DNA from: an uncultured Acidimicrobiales bacterium
GTDB taxonomy: Bacteria > Actinomycetota > Acidimicrobiia > Acidimicrobiales > SZUA-35
DNA: 58,455 nt
Reading direction: 5' to 3'
NCBI GenBank assembly: GCA_937930695.1
Contig: CALHCB010000095.1
Location: 1 to 58,455 of the forward strand
Numbering within the stretch: position 1 is the stretch's first letter; each line of letters opens with the position of its first letter. Under the pieces are notes generated by a model. It had not been told where the DNA came from. It worked only from the letters and a program-made list of their open reading frames with translations, and made no database searches. This document shows, piece after piece, positions 1-8,112 of this stretch. The translations under genes were made by a program, and so were the position numbers.

Positions 1-26
1 CCCTCCTCGGTTGAGGTACCGCCTAC

Positions 27-40
27 TTGTTGGACAACAA
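27..40. promoter_or_regulatory. Inverted repeat, possible operator of the acyl-CoA operon
   Basis: TTGTT-GGAC-AACAA is a perfect 5+4+5 inverted repeat ending 10 nt before the TAGGTT box of the first gene. GntR- and TetR-type regulators of fatty-acid genes bind sites of this general shape, so an operator is plausible. The cognate regulator is not identified. Confidence 0.35.
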
Positions 41-50
41 CTTGACGTCG

Positions 51-56
51 TAGGTT
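51..56 (+). promoter_or_regulatory. TAGGTT -10 box, leaderless start of MaoC gene
   Basis: TAGGTT lies 6 nt upstream of the ATG at 63 and no Shine-Dalgarno sequence is present. This is the spacing expected when the mRNA begins at the start codon, as in many actinobacterial genes. Confidence 0.45.
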
Positions 57-62
57 GACGCG

Positions 63-569
63 ATGGCAGACGACATCGATTGGGACTCCTTTCCGCTCGC
101 TCGCAAAGGCAATCACTTCCAGGACTTCTCGGAGGGCCAGACCTTTTCGCACCACTGGGGGAGGACATTGACCGCTGGCGACAACGCCGTGTTCTCGACC
201 GCGACCTGCAATTGGAATCCGATGCACCTGAACGTCGAATACGCGAACGCGCATGGACACGACGATGTCGTGGTGAATCCCATGCTCGTGCTCTGCACAG
301 TGGTTGGCATGTCGGTCGAAGACCTGAGTGAATCCGGCGGCCCGTTCCTCGGCATGGAGGACGTCACCTTCCACCGGACGGTCCACCCTGGAGACACAAT
401 CACCGCTGCGTCGACAGTTGCCGAGACTCGTGAGTCTGACAGTCGCCCGCGGGAGGGCATCGTGACGTGGCACACCGAAGCACACAACCAGCGAGGTGAG
501 CTCGTTGTGGACTACCGGAGAACCAATCTGGTGGTCAAGCGGCGCGAGACGAATGGTGAGGCCGTCTGA
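63..569 (+). CDS. MaoC-like hotdog-fold acyl-CoA hydratase (first of pair)
   Basis: This 168-aa single-hotdog MaoC-family protein probably hydrates, or helps to hydrate, an unsaturated acyl-CoA in the cytoplasm. The hydratase-2 motif is recognisable at residues 50-55 as N-W-N-P-M-H. The usual catalytic Asp is Asn50, while His55 is kept. Its TGA overlaps the next ATG by one base (TGATG at 567-571), so translation is coupled to the dehydrogenase. It heads a four-gene operon with an acyl-CoA dehydrogenase, a second MaoC and a CitE-type lyase. The order resembles the mycobacterial Rv2500c-Rv2498c group and suggests a methylsuccinyl/mesaconyl-CoA, itaconyl-CoA or similar branched dicarboxyl-CoA route. 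The substrate is inferred from context only. Confidence 0.85.
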   Translation: MADDIDWDSFPLARKGNHFQDFSEGQTFSHHWGRTLTAGDNAVFSTATCNWNPMHLNVEYANAHGHDDVVVNPMLVLCTVVGMSVEDLSESGGPFLGMEDVTFHRTVHPGDTITAASTVAETRESDSRPREGIVTWHTEAHNQRGELVVDYRRTNLVVKRRETNGEAV

Positions 570-1807
570 TGCCCCGCCAGATGCTTGACCCTCGCCCGCC
601 CATTCCTGCTGCCTACCGGACCGACGAGCGCATGGCGATCCAAGAGATGGCCCGCGACTTCGCGATGAACAAGGTGCTGCCCGCAGCCAACGAACTCGAT
701 CCCGAACACGGGATGATTCCCGATGAACTTCGCAAGGAAATGGGCGAGCTCGGATTCTTCGGCATCACGGTTCCCGAGAAGTACGACGGGCTTGGTCTCG
801 GGGTCTTCGAATACGCATTGATCACCGAAGAACTTGCCCGAGCATGGATGAGCGTTGCGAGCATCATCGCTCGCTCGGCCCTGGCCTCTGCTTTAGATCC
901 GAGTCAGAAGGCCAAGTACTACGCACTCGCAGCAAAGGGCGAATGGCTCGGCAGCTTCGCAATGTCGGAGCCAGATGCAGGATCGGACATTGCTTCGATT
1001 CGCACTCGGGCCGAGAAGGTCGACGGCGGCTGGGTGCTCAACGGACAGAAGATGTGGTGCACGTTCGCCGATCAGTCCAACGGAATCTTCGTCGTCGCCC
1101 GAACGACTCCCTACGATCCCGAGAACCGCCACAAGGGCATTCGTCGTTTCATTCTTCACAAAGAGCCCGGTGAGTTTCCCGACGGTTGTACCGGCAACGC
1201 GATTCGAAAGATTGGATATTTCGGCTGGAACACGTTCGATCTGTCGTTCAACGATTGCTTTGTTCCCGACGACGGATTGATTGGGTATGAAAGCGATCGC
1301 GGCGAACAGGAGAGCGATGGCAACGAGGGATTTATTCGCGCCGCGAAGTCGATGACCATCCCGCGTATTCACACCGCCGCTCGATCCATCGGTTTGGCCC
1401 GAGGTGCTCTTGAAGACTCGGTGGCCTATGTGCAAGAGCGCGAACAGTTCGGACGTCCGATCGGCGACTTCCAGGTGACGCGCTTCAAGATCGCCAAGAT
1501 GGCAGCCGAGATCGAATCTTGCCGTGCCCTGATGTATCAGGTTGCGACCAATGCGGACCTCGGTGGCTACGACAACTCCACCTCGCCCGATATGGAAGGG
1601 GCCATGGTGAAGTACATGGCAGCGGAAATGTCTGAGCGGGTGACAAGTGAGGCCCTCCAGATCCATGGTGGCGCTGGCTACACAACAGACTTCCCGATTG
1701 AGCGTTATTGGCGCGACGCTCGCCTCACCAAGATTTTCGAGGGCACGAGCGAGATCATGTTGCGTCTCGTTTCTGATTGCCTGCTGCCCCCGACCCCCCA
1801 TCGCTAG
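569..1807 (+). CDS. Acyl-CoA dehydrogenase
   Basis: This 412-aa FAD-dependent acyl-CoA dehydrogenase has normal family length. It introduces the alpha-beta double bond into an acyl-CoA and passes electrons to ETF. The N-terminal helical domain, the FAD-binding middle domain (W-C-T-F near residues 162-165) and the C-terminal helical domain are all present. The segment KIFEGTSEIM near the C-terminus carries the likely catalytic base Glu391. The start overlaps the preceding stop by one base. Placed between two MaoC proteins and before a CitE-type lyase, it probably acts on a branched or dicarboxylic acyl-CoA. Methylsuccinyl-CoA dehydrogenase of the ethylmalonyl-CoA pathway is longer, so that identity is only a possibility. 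Confidence 0.9.
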   Translation: MPRQMLDPRPPIPAAYRTDERMAIQEMARDFAMNKVLPAANELDPEHGMIPDELRKEMGELGFFGITVPEKYDGLGLGVFEYALITEELARAWMSVASIIARSALASALDPSQKAKYYALAAKGEWLGSFAMSEPDAGSDIASIRTRAEKVDGGWVLNGQKMWCTFADQSNGIFVVARTTPYDPENRHKGIRRFILHKEPGEFPDGCTGNAIRKIGYFGWNTFDLSFNDCFVPDDGLIGYESDRGEQESDGNEGFIRAAKSMTIPRIHTAARSIGLARGALEDSVAYVQEREQFGRPIGDFQVTRFKIAKMAAEIESCRALMYQVATNADLGGYDNSTSPDMEGAMVKYMAAEMSERVTSEALQIHGGAGYTTDFPIERYWRDARLTKIFEGTSEIMLRLVSDCLLPPTPHR

Positions 1808-1819
1808 GAGAAGTACGAC

Positions 1820-2314
1820 ATGACAACGACGAAGCTCACTGGCGATGGCAACTGGTTCGAAGATTTCACGATCGGCCAGCGGATGCGACACTTTCGCGCC
1901 GCGACGATCGACGAAGTCGAAAACAACTTCCTCACCAAGCAGGTGATGAACACGGCGCAAGGCCACTGGAACGAGGAGGCGATGGCCGGTTCGCCACTAG
2001 GCGAAGGTCGGCTGGTGTTCGGTCTGATCACCGGCTCGATGACGGTCGGACTCACGAGCCAGGACACCGCCGAGAACGCTTTGGCCGAGGTCGGATTGGA
2101 CAAGGTCCGGTTCAAGAAGCCCGTGCACCACGGCGACACCATCACTGCCTACACCGAGGTGTTGAGCGTGACGGATGCTGATCGCGACGACGCGGGCCTT
2201 GTGCGGTTCAAACACTGGGGCCGCAACCAACATGGTGATGTCGTGTGCGAACTCGAGCGAACCGTGCTGATCAAGCGCCGCTCGCATTGGAGCAACGGGC
2301 CACATGGCCAGTAG
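1820..2314 (+). CDS. MaoC-like hotdog-fold protein (second of pair)
   Basis: This is a 164-aa MaoC-family protein preceded by AGGAG 9 nt before the ATG. The classical D-x-N-P-x-H motif is absent. The equivalent stretch reads N44-T-A-Q-G-H49-W-N51, a pattern found in mesaconyl-CoA hydratase-like MaoC domains. With the first MaoC protein, which has N-x-N-P-x-H, it may form a two-subunit hydratase equivalent to the fused double-hotdog enzymes. The heterodimer is inference from gene pairing and complementary motif changes. The gene starts 12 nt after the dehydrogenase and ends 48 nt before the lyase. Confidence 0.8.
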   Translation: MTTTKLTGDGNWFEDFTIGQRMRHFRAATIDEVENNFLTKQVMNTAQGHWNEEAMAGSPLGEGRLVFGLITGSMTVGLTSQDTAENALAEVGLDKVRFKKPVHHGDTITAYTEVLSVTDADRDDAGLVRFKHWGRNQHGDVVCELERTVLIKRRSHWSNGPHGQ

Positions 2315-2362
2315 CGAACTCACCGATACACCAACGTACGAAAACCAAGCGAGGACCTTCTG

Positions 2363-3310
2363 ATGAGCAGCTATGAACGCCCAAAGTACGACCGGATTCG
2401 CCGATCCGAACTGTCGACGCCAGGCCATTCGGAGAAGATGATCGGCAAAGCGGCACAGAGCGACGCCGACATGGTCTTTCTCGATCTGGAGGATGCCGTG
2501 GCGCCTTCGGCCAAGGTCGGGGCTCGCAAGAACATCATCGCCGGTCTCAATGAACTCGATTGGGGTACGAAGACTCGTTCGTATCGAATCAACAGTGTCG
2601 ACACCCAGTGGTGTCATGACGACATCGTCGAGGTCGTCACCGGTGCAGGCGCCAACATCGACGTGATCATGGTTCCAAAGATCAAGGGCCCGCGAGAGGT
2701 CTGGTTTGTCGATGATCTCCTCACCCAACTCGAACTGAAGCTCGGCCTGGAAGTTGGCCGCATTGGCATCGAGTGTCTGGTGGAAGAAGTCGAAGCGCTC
2801 CAGACCGTCGACGAAATTGCACAGTGCAGCCCGAGGCTCGAGGCTCTCGTGCTCGGTGTCGGCGACCTCTCGGCAAGCCAGGGAATGCGCCTCGGACACA
2901 TTGGCGTGACCGACGGAGAAAATGCGCTGCGCTACCCCGGCGACGTCTGGCACTACGCCCGCCATCGGATGATCGTGGCGTGCCGGTCCGCGGGTATCGA
3001 CGCCATTGACGGACCGTACGCGAACTTCGCGAACGCCAGTGGCTATGAGCGGAGCGCCGCGACCTTCTCGATGATCGGCGGCGTTGGAAAGTGGTGTATC
3101 CACCCGAGCCAGATCGAGATTGCCAATCGCGTGTACGCCCCGAGTGCTGAAGAGATCAGCGAGGCTCAAGGAGCCATCAACGCGGTCACCGAAGCCGAGG
3201 CCAAGGGCGAGGGTGCCGCGAACTTCAACGGCGTCATGATTGACGCTGCCACCACGCGGCTCTTCCAGGTCACGCTCGACCGGGCCCGTCAATGCGGGAT
3301 GATCGACTGA
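2363..3310 (+). CDS. CitE/HpcH-family acyl-CoA lyase (malyl/methylmalyl/citramalyl-CoA lyase type)
   Basis: This 315-aa TIM-barrel lyase belongs to the HpcH/HpaI-CitE superfamily, whose members cleave 3-hydroxyacyl-CoAs such as malyl-, beta-methylmalyl- or citramalyl-CoA in an Mg-dependent manner. Visible motifs are R-S-E-L-S-T-P-G, the FLDLEDAV block at 39-46, the metal ligand candidate Glu137 in GIECLVEE, and Asp168 in LGVGDLSAS. It is the last gene of the operon, which gives a coherent dehydrogenate-hydrate-cleave sequence. Which acyl-CoA is cleaved cannot be read from sequence. The gene ends 9 nt from the convergent response regulator. Confidence 0.85.
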   Translation: MSSYERPKYDRIRRSELSTPGHSEKMIGKAAQSDADMVFLDLEDAVAPSAKVGARKNIIAGLNELDWGTKTRSYRINSVDTQWCHDDIVEVVTGAGANIDVIMVPKIKGPREVWFVDDLLTQLELKLGLEVGRIGIECLVEEVEALQTVDEIAQCSPRLEALVLGVGDLSASQGMRLGHIGVTDGENALRYPGDVWHYARHRMIVACRSAGIDAIDGPYANFANASGYERSAATFSMIGGVGKWCIHPSQIEIANRVYAPSAEEISEAQGAINAVTEAEAKGEGAANFNGVMIDAATTRLFQVTLDRARQCGMID

Positions 3311-3319
3311 GACAGCCGA

Positions 3320-3958
3320 TCATGCAATGCCTGCGGTGAACGCAGCAATCACGGCTTGCACCCGATCTCGAACGCCCAGCTTGGCCAAGACCCTGGTGAT
3401 ATGGGTTTTCACCGTGGCCTGGCTGAGAAAGAGGCGCTCGGCAATCTCTGCATTGGAGAGTCCACTGGCGAGGAGCTTCAACACTTCGAGCTCTCGATCA
3501 GTCAGATCCGAAATCCCCTGCACTTCGTGGCTTCGGATGGACGTCTGCGCCTTGTCGAATACCGTTCGGAGAAGCGACGGAGCGAGCACGGCGTCTCCAT
3601 CGAAGACAGCTCGGACTGCGCCGACGAGCACGTCGGCGGTGGCGTCCTTCAGAAGGAATCCTGAACATCCGACACTGATAGCCCGGGCTACGTATTCATC
3701 TAGTCCGAACGTGGTCAGGATGACAATCTTGGGTGGGTCTGGCTGGCCAAGGATCTGCTCCGATGCAGCCAACCCATCCACCTCTGGCATGCGGATGTCC
3801 ATCAGTACGACGTCGATGGGGCGAGAGGCGCATGCGTCGATGATCTCCTGGCCGTTCCCGACTGAGGCCACAATCGACATGTCGCGCTCGTTATCGAGGA
3901 TGAGTTCGAAGCCGGTTCGAATCATCGGAAGGTCATCGGCGATGCCGATTCGGATCAT
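3320..3958 (-). CDS. NarL/LuxR-type response regulator
   Basis: This 212-aa regulator has an N-terminal receiver domain with acidic pocket D8-D9 and phosphoacceptor Asp54 in VVLMDIRMP. Its C-terminal LuxR-type helix-turn-helix contains LTDRELEVLKLL and SQATVKTHITRV. Its ATG overlaps the kinase stop codon as ATGA (3955-3958), so it is translationally coupled to its cognate kinase. It presumably controls this operon and perhaps the divergent SH3 lipoprotein gene. The inverted repeat at 5704-5720 is a candidate site. No signal or regulon can be deduced. Confidence 0.93.
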   Translation of the reverse strand: MIRIGIADDLPMIRTGFELILDNERDMSIVASVGNGQEIIDACASRPIDVVLMDIRMPEVDGLAASEQILGQPDPPKIVILTTFGLDEYVARAISVGCSGFLLKDATADVLVGAVRAVFDGDAVLAPSLLRTVFDKAQTSIRSHEVQGISDLTDRELEVLKLLASGLSNAEIAERLFLSQATVKTHITRVLAKLGVRDRVQAVIAAFTAGIA

Positions 3959-5115
3959 GGCGTCCTCGTAGAGTTGGTCGGAAGACTGACGTTGACAACG
4001 AATGCGTCGCCGGTGTGGTCGGTACGGAACGTTCCTCCGAGAACAGTCGCACGTTCAGCCATCCCGCGCAGGCCGATGCCCAAGGTGAGCGGTTCTCGTG
4101 CTTGCGAGGTGGTGTTGGACACGTTGATCTCCAAACGCGCAGCTGCGCAGAAGAGGCCTACCTCGATTGTGGAATTCTCTCCGCCATGTTTGACCGCGTT
4201 CGTCAGACACTCTTGAACGATTCGATACGCGCTCCCCATGATGATTGCCGGTGGAACGTGATCGTCGCATCCGTTCTCGGAGAGTGTGACGCTGGCACCA
4301 GCTGCTGCCAGGTCGGTCACGAGTGCCCGGAGGGAGTCCATATCGGGCGACGGCGAGAGTTCTGCTCGTTCAGTCGTGCGCAGTCCAGCAAGGACCTGAC
4401 GCGTTTCGTCGAGTGATGATCGAGCAACGTTTGCGATGTCGGTGATCGCTTCTGCTGCGACTTCGGGACGTTGGAGGGCGACTCGATCAGCGGCTTCGGC
4501 CCGGACCGCGATTGTTGCCAACGTGTGCCCGATGACGTCGTGGAGCTCACGTGCGATGGCCGATCGCTCTTTGGTGATTGCGTTCCGCTGTGCCTGCTCG
4601 TAGTGGGTCCGTGCTTCGGTCATCTCGGTTGCTACTTCGGCGGCGCGCTTGGCCTGACGAGCTGACGTGAGCCCGAGGGCAACGGCGGTGGCGCACGTCA
4701 ACGCGACGAGCGGAACTTGGTAGATCGAAACGTCCTCGGCCACTCGAAGTCCGACAGCTGTCATGACTGTCAGGACGATGCTCGACGCGACGGCCGTCTG
4801 CAATGCTCGCTGGCTCCCGTCGCTGGCACCCGAGTACAGAACGACCACCATGGCCAGCAGAAATTCAGGGAGATCAGCTACCCAGATGAGGATCTGGGCT
4901 GTGGTGGCCACGATGGTCGCGACGACTGGATGTACCCGCCGAACTGCAACAGTCAGCGATGGAACGGCGATCAGCACCCAGTGCCACCAGCTGTCAGGGA
5001 CAACCATCCCTGGTCTGGCTTCATCGCCGTACAACCCGGACAGAACAGCCACGACGAAGAGACCAACACCGAGCCCAACATCGATCTTCGTCGGTGTGCC
5101 AATGGAACGGGTCAC
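3955..5115 (-). CDS. Sensor histidine kinase (HisKA_3/NarX type)
   Basis: This 386-aa membrane kinase has about four to five predicted transmembrane segments in its first 150 residues. A cytoplasmic coiled region follows, then a HisKA_3 dimerisation domain with phospho-accepting His192 in ARELHDVIGHTL and a C-terminal HATPase domain ending with a GIGLRGM box. I chose the GTG at 5115 because it overlaps the upstream TGA as GTGA (5112-5115). An open frame continues upstream to 5238 but lies inside the DUF1772 gene. The sensor part is membrane-embedded with almost no extracytoplasmic domain, so it may sense membrane state or the neighbouring membrane protein. That role is inference. Confidence 0.9.
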   Translation of the reverse strand: MTRSIGTPTKIDVGLGVGLFVVAVLSGLYGDEARPGMVVPDSWWHWVLIAVPSLTVAVRRVHPVVATIVATTAQILIWVADLPEFLLAMVVVLYSGASDGSQRALQTAVASSIVLTVMTAVGLRVAEDVSIYQVPLVALTCATAVALGLTSARQAKRAAEVATEMTEARTHYEQAQRNAITKERSAIARELHDVIGHTLATIAVRAEAADRVALQRPEVAAEAITDIANVARSSLDETRQVLAGLRTTERAELSPSPDMDSLRALVTDLAAAGASVTLSENGCDDHVPPAIIMGSAYRIVQECLTNAVKHGGENSTIEVGLFCAAARLEINVSNTTSQAREPLTLGIGLRGMAERATVLGGTFRTDHTGDAFVVNVSLPTNSTRTP

Positions 5116-5681
5116 CTGATCGGCCGGCGTTGGCGACTGATCGAGACCAATCCGAGAGAGGCGAAGATCAGGCTGATTCCGCTGGCGACTGTTCGAGTGA
5201 TGTTCCAACGCTGCCACTCTTTGGAGTACTCGGTCCACATGGTCTCAGCGTCCTCGACAGACGCGGGGACGACCATGTCTGCCAATTCCTCGTTCAATGG
5301 CACGTGGATCGCCATCGTGAGCACCAGTCCTCCGATGATGTACACCAGTCCTGCTGCGAGGAAGTAGCGGGTCGCTTGTGTCGAATTGTCCCGGCGGGCG
5401 GACGCCGCGGCGGCGAAGAGCGTCAAGGGTGTGAGGAAGAACGCTGGGAAGAACGCAGCGTTTCGAACGCCGGAGTTGACGGCTTGCATTGCCTCGATGG
5501 CCACTCGGGGATCGGCGTCGTCGAACGCCCACATTGTCGAGCACACCCAAGCGTAGAAGAACCCGAAGATCGCCCCGGTAAAGATGATGCTGATGATTGC
5601 AGGGACCACCGTTGCATCGTGTGGCGTCGTGGGCGAACGACCAGGGGAACAGTTGCATTCGCTGGAAAGTGTCGCGGTCAT
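5112..5681 (-). CDS. DUF1772 (anthrone oxygenase-like) membrane protein
   Basis: This 189-aa protein has four predicted transmembrane helices and a DUF1772-type layout: a first helix with GFFYAW, a loop with VNSGVRNAAFF, a charged loop with an HVPLN motif, and a terminal helix. The start at 5681 is supported by AGGAG in the correct position; the longer frame to 5765 has no such signal. The stop overlaps the kinase GTG. First place in a DUF1772-kinase-regulator operon suggests that it either modulates the kinase or is the main target of the system. The family has no firmly known bacterial role. Confidence 0.8.
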   Translation of the reverse strand: MTATLSSECNCSPGRSPTTPHDATVVPAIISIIFTGAIFGFFYAWVCSTMWAFDDADPRVAIEAMQAVNSGVRNAAFFPAFFLTPLTLFAAAASARRDNSTQATRYFLAAGLVYIIGGLVLTMAIHVPLNEELADMVVPASVEDAETMWTEYSKEWQRWNITRTVASGISLIFASLGLVSISRQRRPIR

Positions 5682-5703
5682 GATCGGGACTCCTCGTTCT
5701 ACG

Positions 5704-5720
5704 CGACACGACGTGTGTCG
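5704..5720. promoter_or_regulatory. Inverted repeat upstream of the two-component operon
   Basis: CGACAC-GACGT-GTGTCG is a perfect 6+5+6 inverted repeat starting 23 nt upstream of the DUF1772 start codon, in the 249-nt spacer shared with the divergent lipoprotein gene. It could be an operator for the encoded NarL-type regulator. This is inference from position and symmetry. Confidence 0.3.
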
Positions 5721-5930
5721 TCGCTTCTGAACGTAGAGAAGGGTTCCTTCTTGAGAGTCAGCCAAAGATCGTTTGCACCGTCATCCGAACGTCTCGTTGG
5801 CGCTGATTCGGTTGTTCCAAACTTTTGTTTCTGTTGTGTGAGGTGGTTCACAGAAGGAGCGGTGGTCGTTCGTTCATGGTTGTCATATCGATCAAGTCGA
5901 TCGGTACTCAACAACAAAGGAACCAATGAC

Positions 5931-6587
5931 ATGTTCAACTTCTCCGAAAAGATCTCGAAGTCCACCAGCCCCTTCAAGGCAATGGCCGCTGCGGCCGGCA
6001 TCGCCGTTCTCCTCGGCGCTTGCTCAACCCAGACCCCAGTCGCCGCTCCACCAACAACTGAGGCACCAACCGTCACGGTTGCCGTCGACCCGCCGGTCAC
6101 CGTGGCACCTCCCGTCACCGTCGTTGATCCGCCGACGACGCAAGCTCCAAAGCCTGCTGTGCCTGACTACACCGTGGGTGTCTGCGGTTCCGGCAATATC
6201 TCGGATGGTCTGGAATATCAGGTGATCAACATCAAGGACAACGATCCCGACGGTGGACTGGTCTTGCGTCAGGCTCCGAGTTACAACCAGCCTCGAATCA
6301 CCACGATCAGCGAGTACTCGGTCGTGTGGAGCTACGGAACCTCAGACAGCTGCGCCATCGATTCCAAGGGCCGCACCTGGTGGTACATCGATGCACCGGG
6401 CGTTGCTTCGGGCTGGGTCAACTCGTACTACCTCGGCATCTACAACTTCGATACCTCCGATGGCGTCGTCGTCGACCACGGCGGCGAGATCTGGGTTGAT
6501 GACGCATACCTCGACATGGAGTACGCCTGCCTCAACGGCGTCACGGACTGCACCGAGTTCTACGCAACGTACGGTTCTGGCGACTGA
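5931..6587 (+). CDS. Secreted lipoprotein with bacterial SH3-like domain
   Basis: This 218-aa protein has a lipoprotein signal ending in LLGAC, with lipidated Cys31 predicted. A Pro/Thr/Val-rich linker follows (about residues 35-76), then an SH3_3-like domain (about 77-165) containing VLRQAP, GRTWWYI and SGWVNSYYL. Such domains usually bind cell-wall peptides or glycans, so a wall-facing role is likely. The ATG at 5931 follows an AAAGGA ribosome-binding site; an open frame runs much further upstream but is only antisense to the kinase region. A strong hairpin follows the gene. It is divergent from the two-component operon and could be controlled by it. Confidence 0.8.
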   Translation: MFNFSEKISKSTSPFKAMAAAAGIAVLLGACSTQTPVAAPPTTEAPTVTVAVDPPVTVAPPVTVVDPPTTQAPKPAVPDYTVGVCGSGNISDGLEYQVINIKDNDPDGGLVLRQAPSYNQPRITTISEYSVVWSYGTSDSCAIDSKGRTWWYIDAPGVASGWVNSYYLGIYNFDTSDGVVVDHGGEIWVDDAYLDMEYACLNGVTDCTEFYATYGSGD

Positions 6588-6608
6588 GCAATCTGACGCT
6601 CGACCGAA

Positions 6609-6647
6609 CGACCCTGCCTCCGGCCTCATTGGCTGAAGGCAGGGTCG
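6609..6647 (+). terminator. Hairpin terminator after SH3 lipoprotein
   Basis: A perfect 11-bp stem (CGACCCTGCCT at 6609-6619 with AGGCAGGGTCG at 6637-6647) lies 21 nt after the stop codon and is followed by TCGTCGTTTTC. It is a likely intrinsic terminator, although the T-run is short. Confidence 0.7.
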
Positions 6648-6713
6648 TCGTCGTTTTCGAACTCGTTCTGGTCCGCTCTTGCTGCCCATGCGGACCCACC
6701 CTGGGTGGTGGGG

Positions 6714-6719
6714 TAGGTT
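6714..6719 (+). promoter_or_regulatory. TAGGTT -10 box, leaderless start
   Basis: TAGGTT sits 6 nt before the ATG at 6726, with no ribosome-binding site, the leaderless pattern repeated across this window. Confidence 0.45.
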
Positions 6720-6725
6720 CCCGAG

Positions 6726-8072
6726 ATGGCCGACGAGTTGATTCTGAACGGATTTATTCAGTGCTCGCCGAATCATCAGATCAAGGGCATGTGGAAGCAC
6801 CCACTCGACGAAACGTCGCGTGGATACCGAGATCTGAAGTGGTGGATCCGCCTTGGTGAGCTGCTGGAACGGGGCTGTTTCGACGCACTGTTCTTTGCCG
6901 ACGTCCATGGCACCTACGACACCTACGGCGGGAATCGCGATGCGGCCGTGCGCCACGCGGTTCAGTTTCCTGGCATTGATCCCACTGTCCTTATCCCGGC
7001 CTTGGCGGCGGCCACAGACCACCTGGGGTTCGGCGTCACCTATTCGACGACCTACTTCCCTCCGTTCCAGGCAGCCAAGCTTTTCTCCACACTCGACCAT
7101 CTGACGGACGGTCGAATCGCCTGGAACGTCGTGACCTCCTACCTGCCCGATGCAGAGCGTCAAGGCTTGGGCGTGCACCTTGAGCACGACGAGCGATACG
7201 ACCGGGCCGACGAATTCCTCGACGTTTGTTACAAACTATGGGAGCAGTCATGGGAAGACGGCGCCATCGTGCTCGACGCAGCCAACGATATTCACACCGA
7301 TCCCAGCAAGATCCATGAGATCGATCACCATGGACGTTGGTTCGACGTGCAAGGTCCGCACATGGTGGAGCCTTCCCCCCAGCGGACGCCCGTCATCTTC
7401 CAAGCCGGGTCATCGGCACGCGGCATGCAGTTCGCAGCCCAGCACGGCGAGGCGGTGTTTGTCGCTTCTCCCCAGGGAGCTGCAGGAGCTGAGCTCGTCA
7501 CGAACTTGCGTGAGGCCGCAGCGAACGCCGGCCGCGATCCATCGAGCATGAAGATCATCCACGCGACGCGTCTGATCGTCGCAGAGACAGATCAGGAAGC
7601 GCACGCGATGAAGGCCGAGTGGGATCGCAATTTCAGCGTCGAAGGATTCCTCGCACTGTTCGGCGGTTGGACGGGCATCGACCTGGGTGGTCACTCCCCG
7701 GACACGCCCATCGCGTCGATCCCGGCGACCGCGATGCGAACGTGGGTCGAGCGCTGGCAGCGTGAAGACCCGAATCATGAATGGACCGTGGGCGATCTCG
7801 CTCGTCGCCTGTCCGAGGGCGGGGCAGGCACCGCGTTCGTCGGGTCGGCGACGACGGTGGCCGATCAACTCGAAGAGTTCGCCGAGACCACCGGACTCGA
7901 TGGTTTCAACCTGATCACATCACCTGTGCCGTGGGGGCTCGAACAAGTCGTTGATCATCTCGTCCCTGAGCTTCAGCGCCGCGGCCGGTTGCGCACGGAA
8001 TACGAGCCGAACGAGACATTGAGAGAGCGATGGTTTGGCCGAGGCGCAACCCATCCCCGTTCGCAGCCCTGA
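6726..8072 (+). CDS. FMN-dependent monooxygenase, NtaA/SnaA/DszA family
   Basis: This 448-aa luciferase-fold flavin monooxygenase has the length of the NtaA/SnaA/DszA/SoxA group. These enzymes use reduced FMN from a separate reductase to oxidise nitrilotriacetate, pristinamycin precursors, organosulfur compounds or similar substrates. Family signatures include an N-terminal FIQCSPNH region, FFADVHGTYD, GFGVTYSTTY, the DGRIAWNVVTSY block and PVIFQAGSS. No flavin reductase is adjacent. An FMN reductase gene lies about 23 kb away at 30473-31021 and could serve, but that is a guess. TauD-type and YeeE-type genes a few kb downstream make organosulfur a possible substrate class. Confidence 0.88.
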   Translation: MADELILNGFIQCSPNHQIKGMWKHPLDETSRGYRDLKWWIRLGELLERGCFDALFFADVHGTYDTYGGNRDAAVRHAVQFPGIDPTVLIPALAAATDHLGFGVTYSTTYFPPFQAAKLFSTLDHLTDGRIAWNVVTSYLPDAERQGLGVHLEHDERYDRADEFLDVCYKLWEQSWEDGAIVLDAANDIHTDPSKIHEIDHHGRWFDVQGPHMVEPSPQRTPVIFQAGSSARGMQFAAQHGEAVFVASPQGAAGAELVTNLREAAANAGRDPSSMKIIHATRLIVAETDQEAHAMKAEWDRNFSVEGFLALFGGWTGIDLGGHSPDTPIASIPATAMRTWVERWQREDPNHEWTVGDLARRLSEGGAGTAFVGSATTVADQLEEFAETTGLDGFNLITSPVPWGLEQVVDHLVPELQRRGRLRTEYEPNETLRERWFGRGATHPRSQP

Positions 8073-8100
8073 CCATTGCGTGCGAAGCGACGGCAGTAAG

Positions 8101-8106
8101 TAACGT
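8101..8106 (+). promoter_or_regulatory. TAACGT -10 box, leaderless start
   Basis: TAACGT is 6 nt before the GTG at 8113. It supports that GTG as a leaderless start codon. Confidence 0.45.
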
Positions 8107-8112
8107 CGGTTC

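Noticed and set aside
893..1966. Minus-strand open frame (357 codons) opposite the first acyl-CoA dehydrogenase
   Set aside because: It is a shadow of an intact dehydrogenase with clear motifs.
1997..3292. Minus-strand open frame (431 codons) opposite the second MaoC and the CitE-type gene
   Set aside because: It is a shadow of two recognised enzymes on the plus strand.
4959..5930. N-terminal extension of the SH3 lipoprotein frame
   Set aside because: The extension is antisense to the kinase and DUF1772 genes. The ATG at 5931 has a ribosome-binding site and begins a proper lipoprotein signal.
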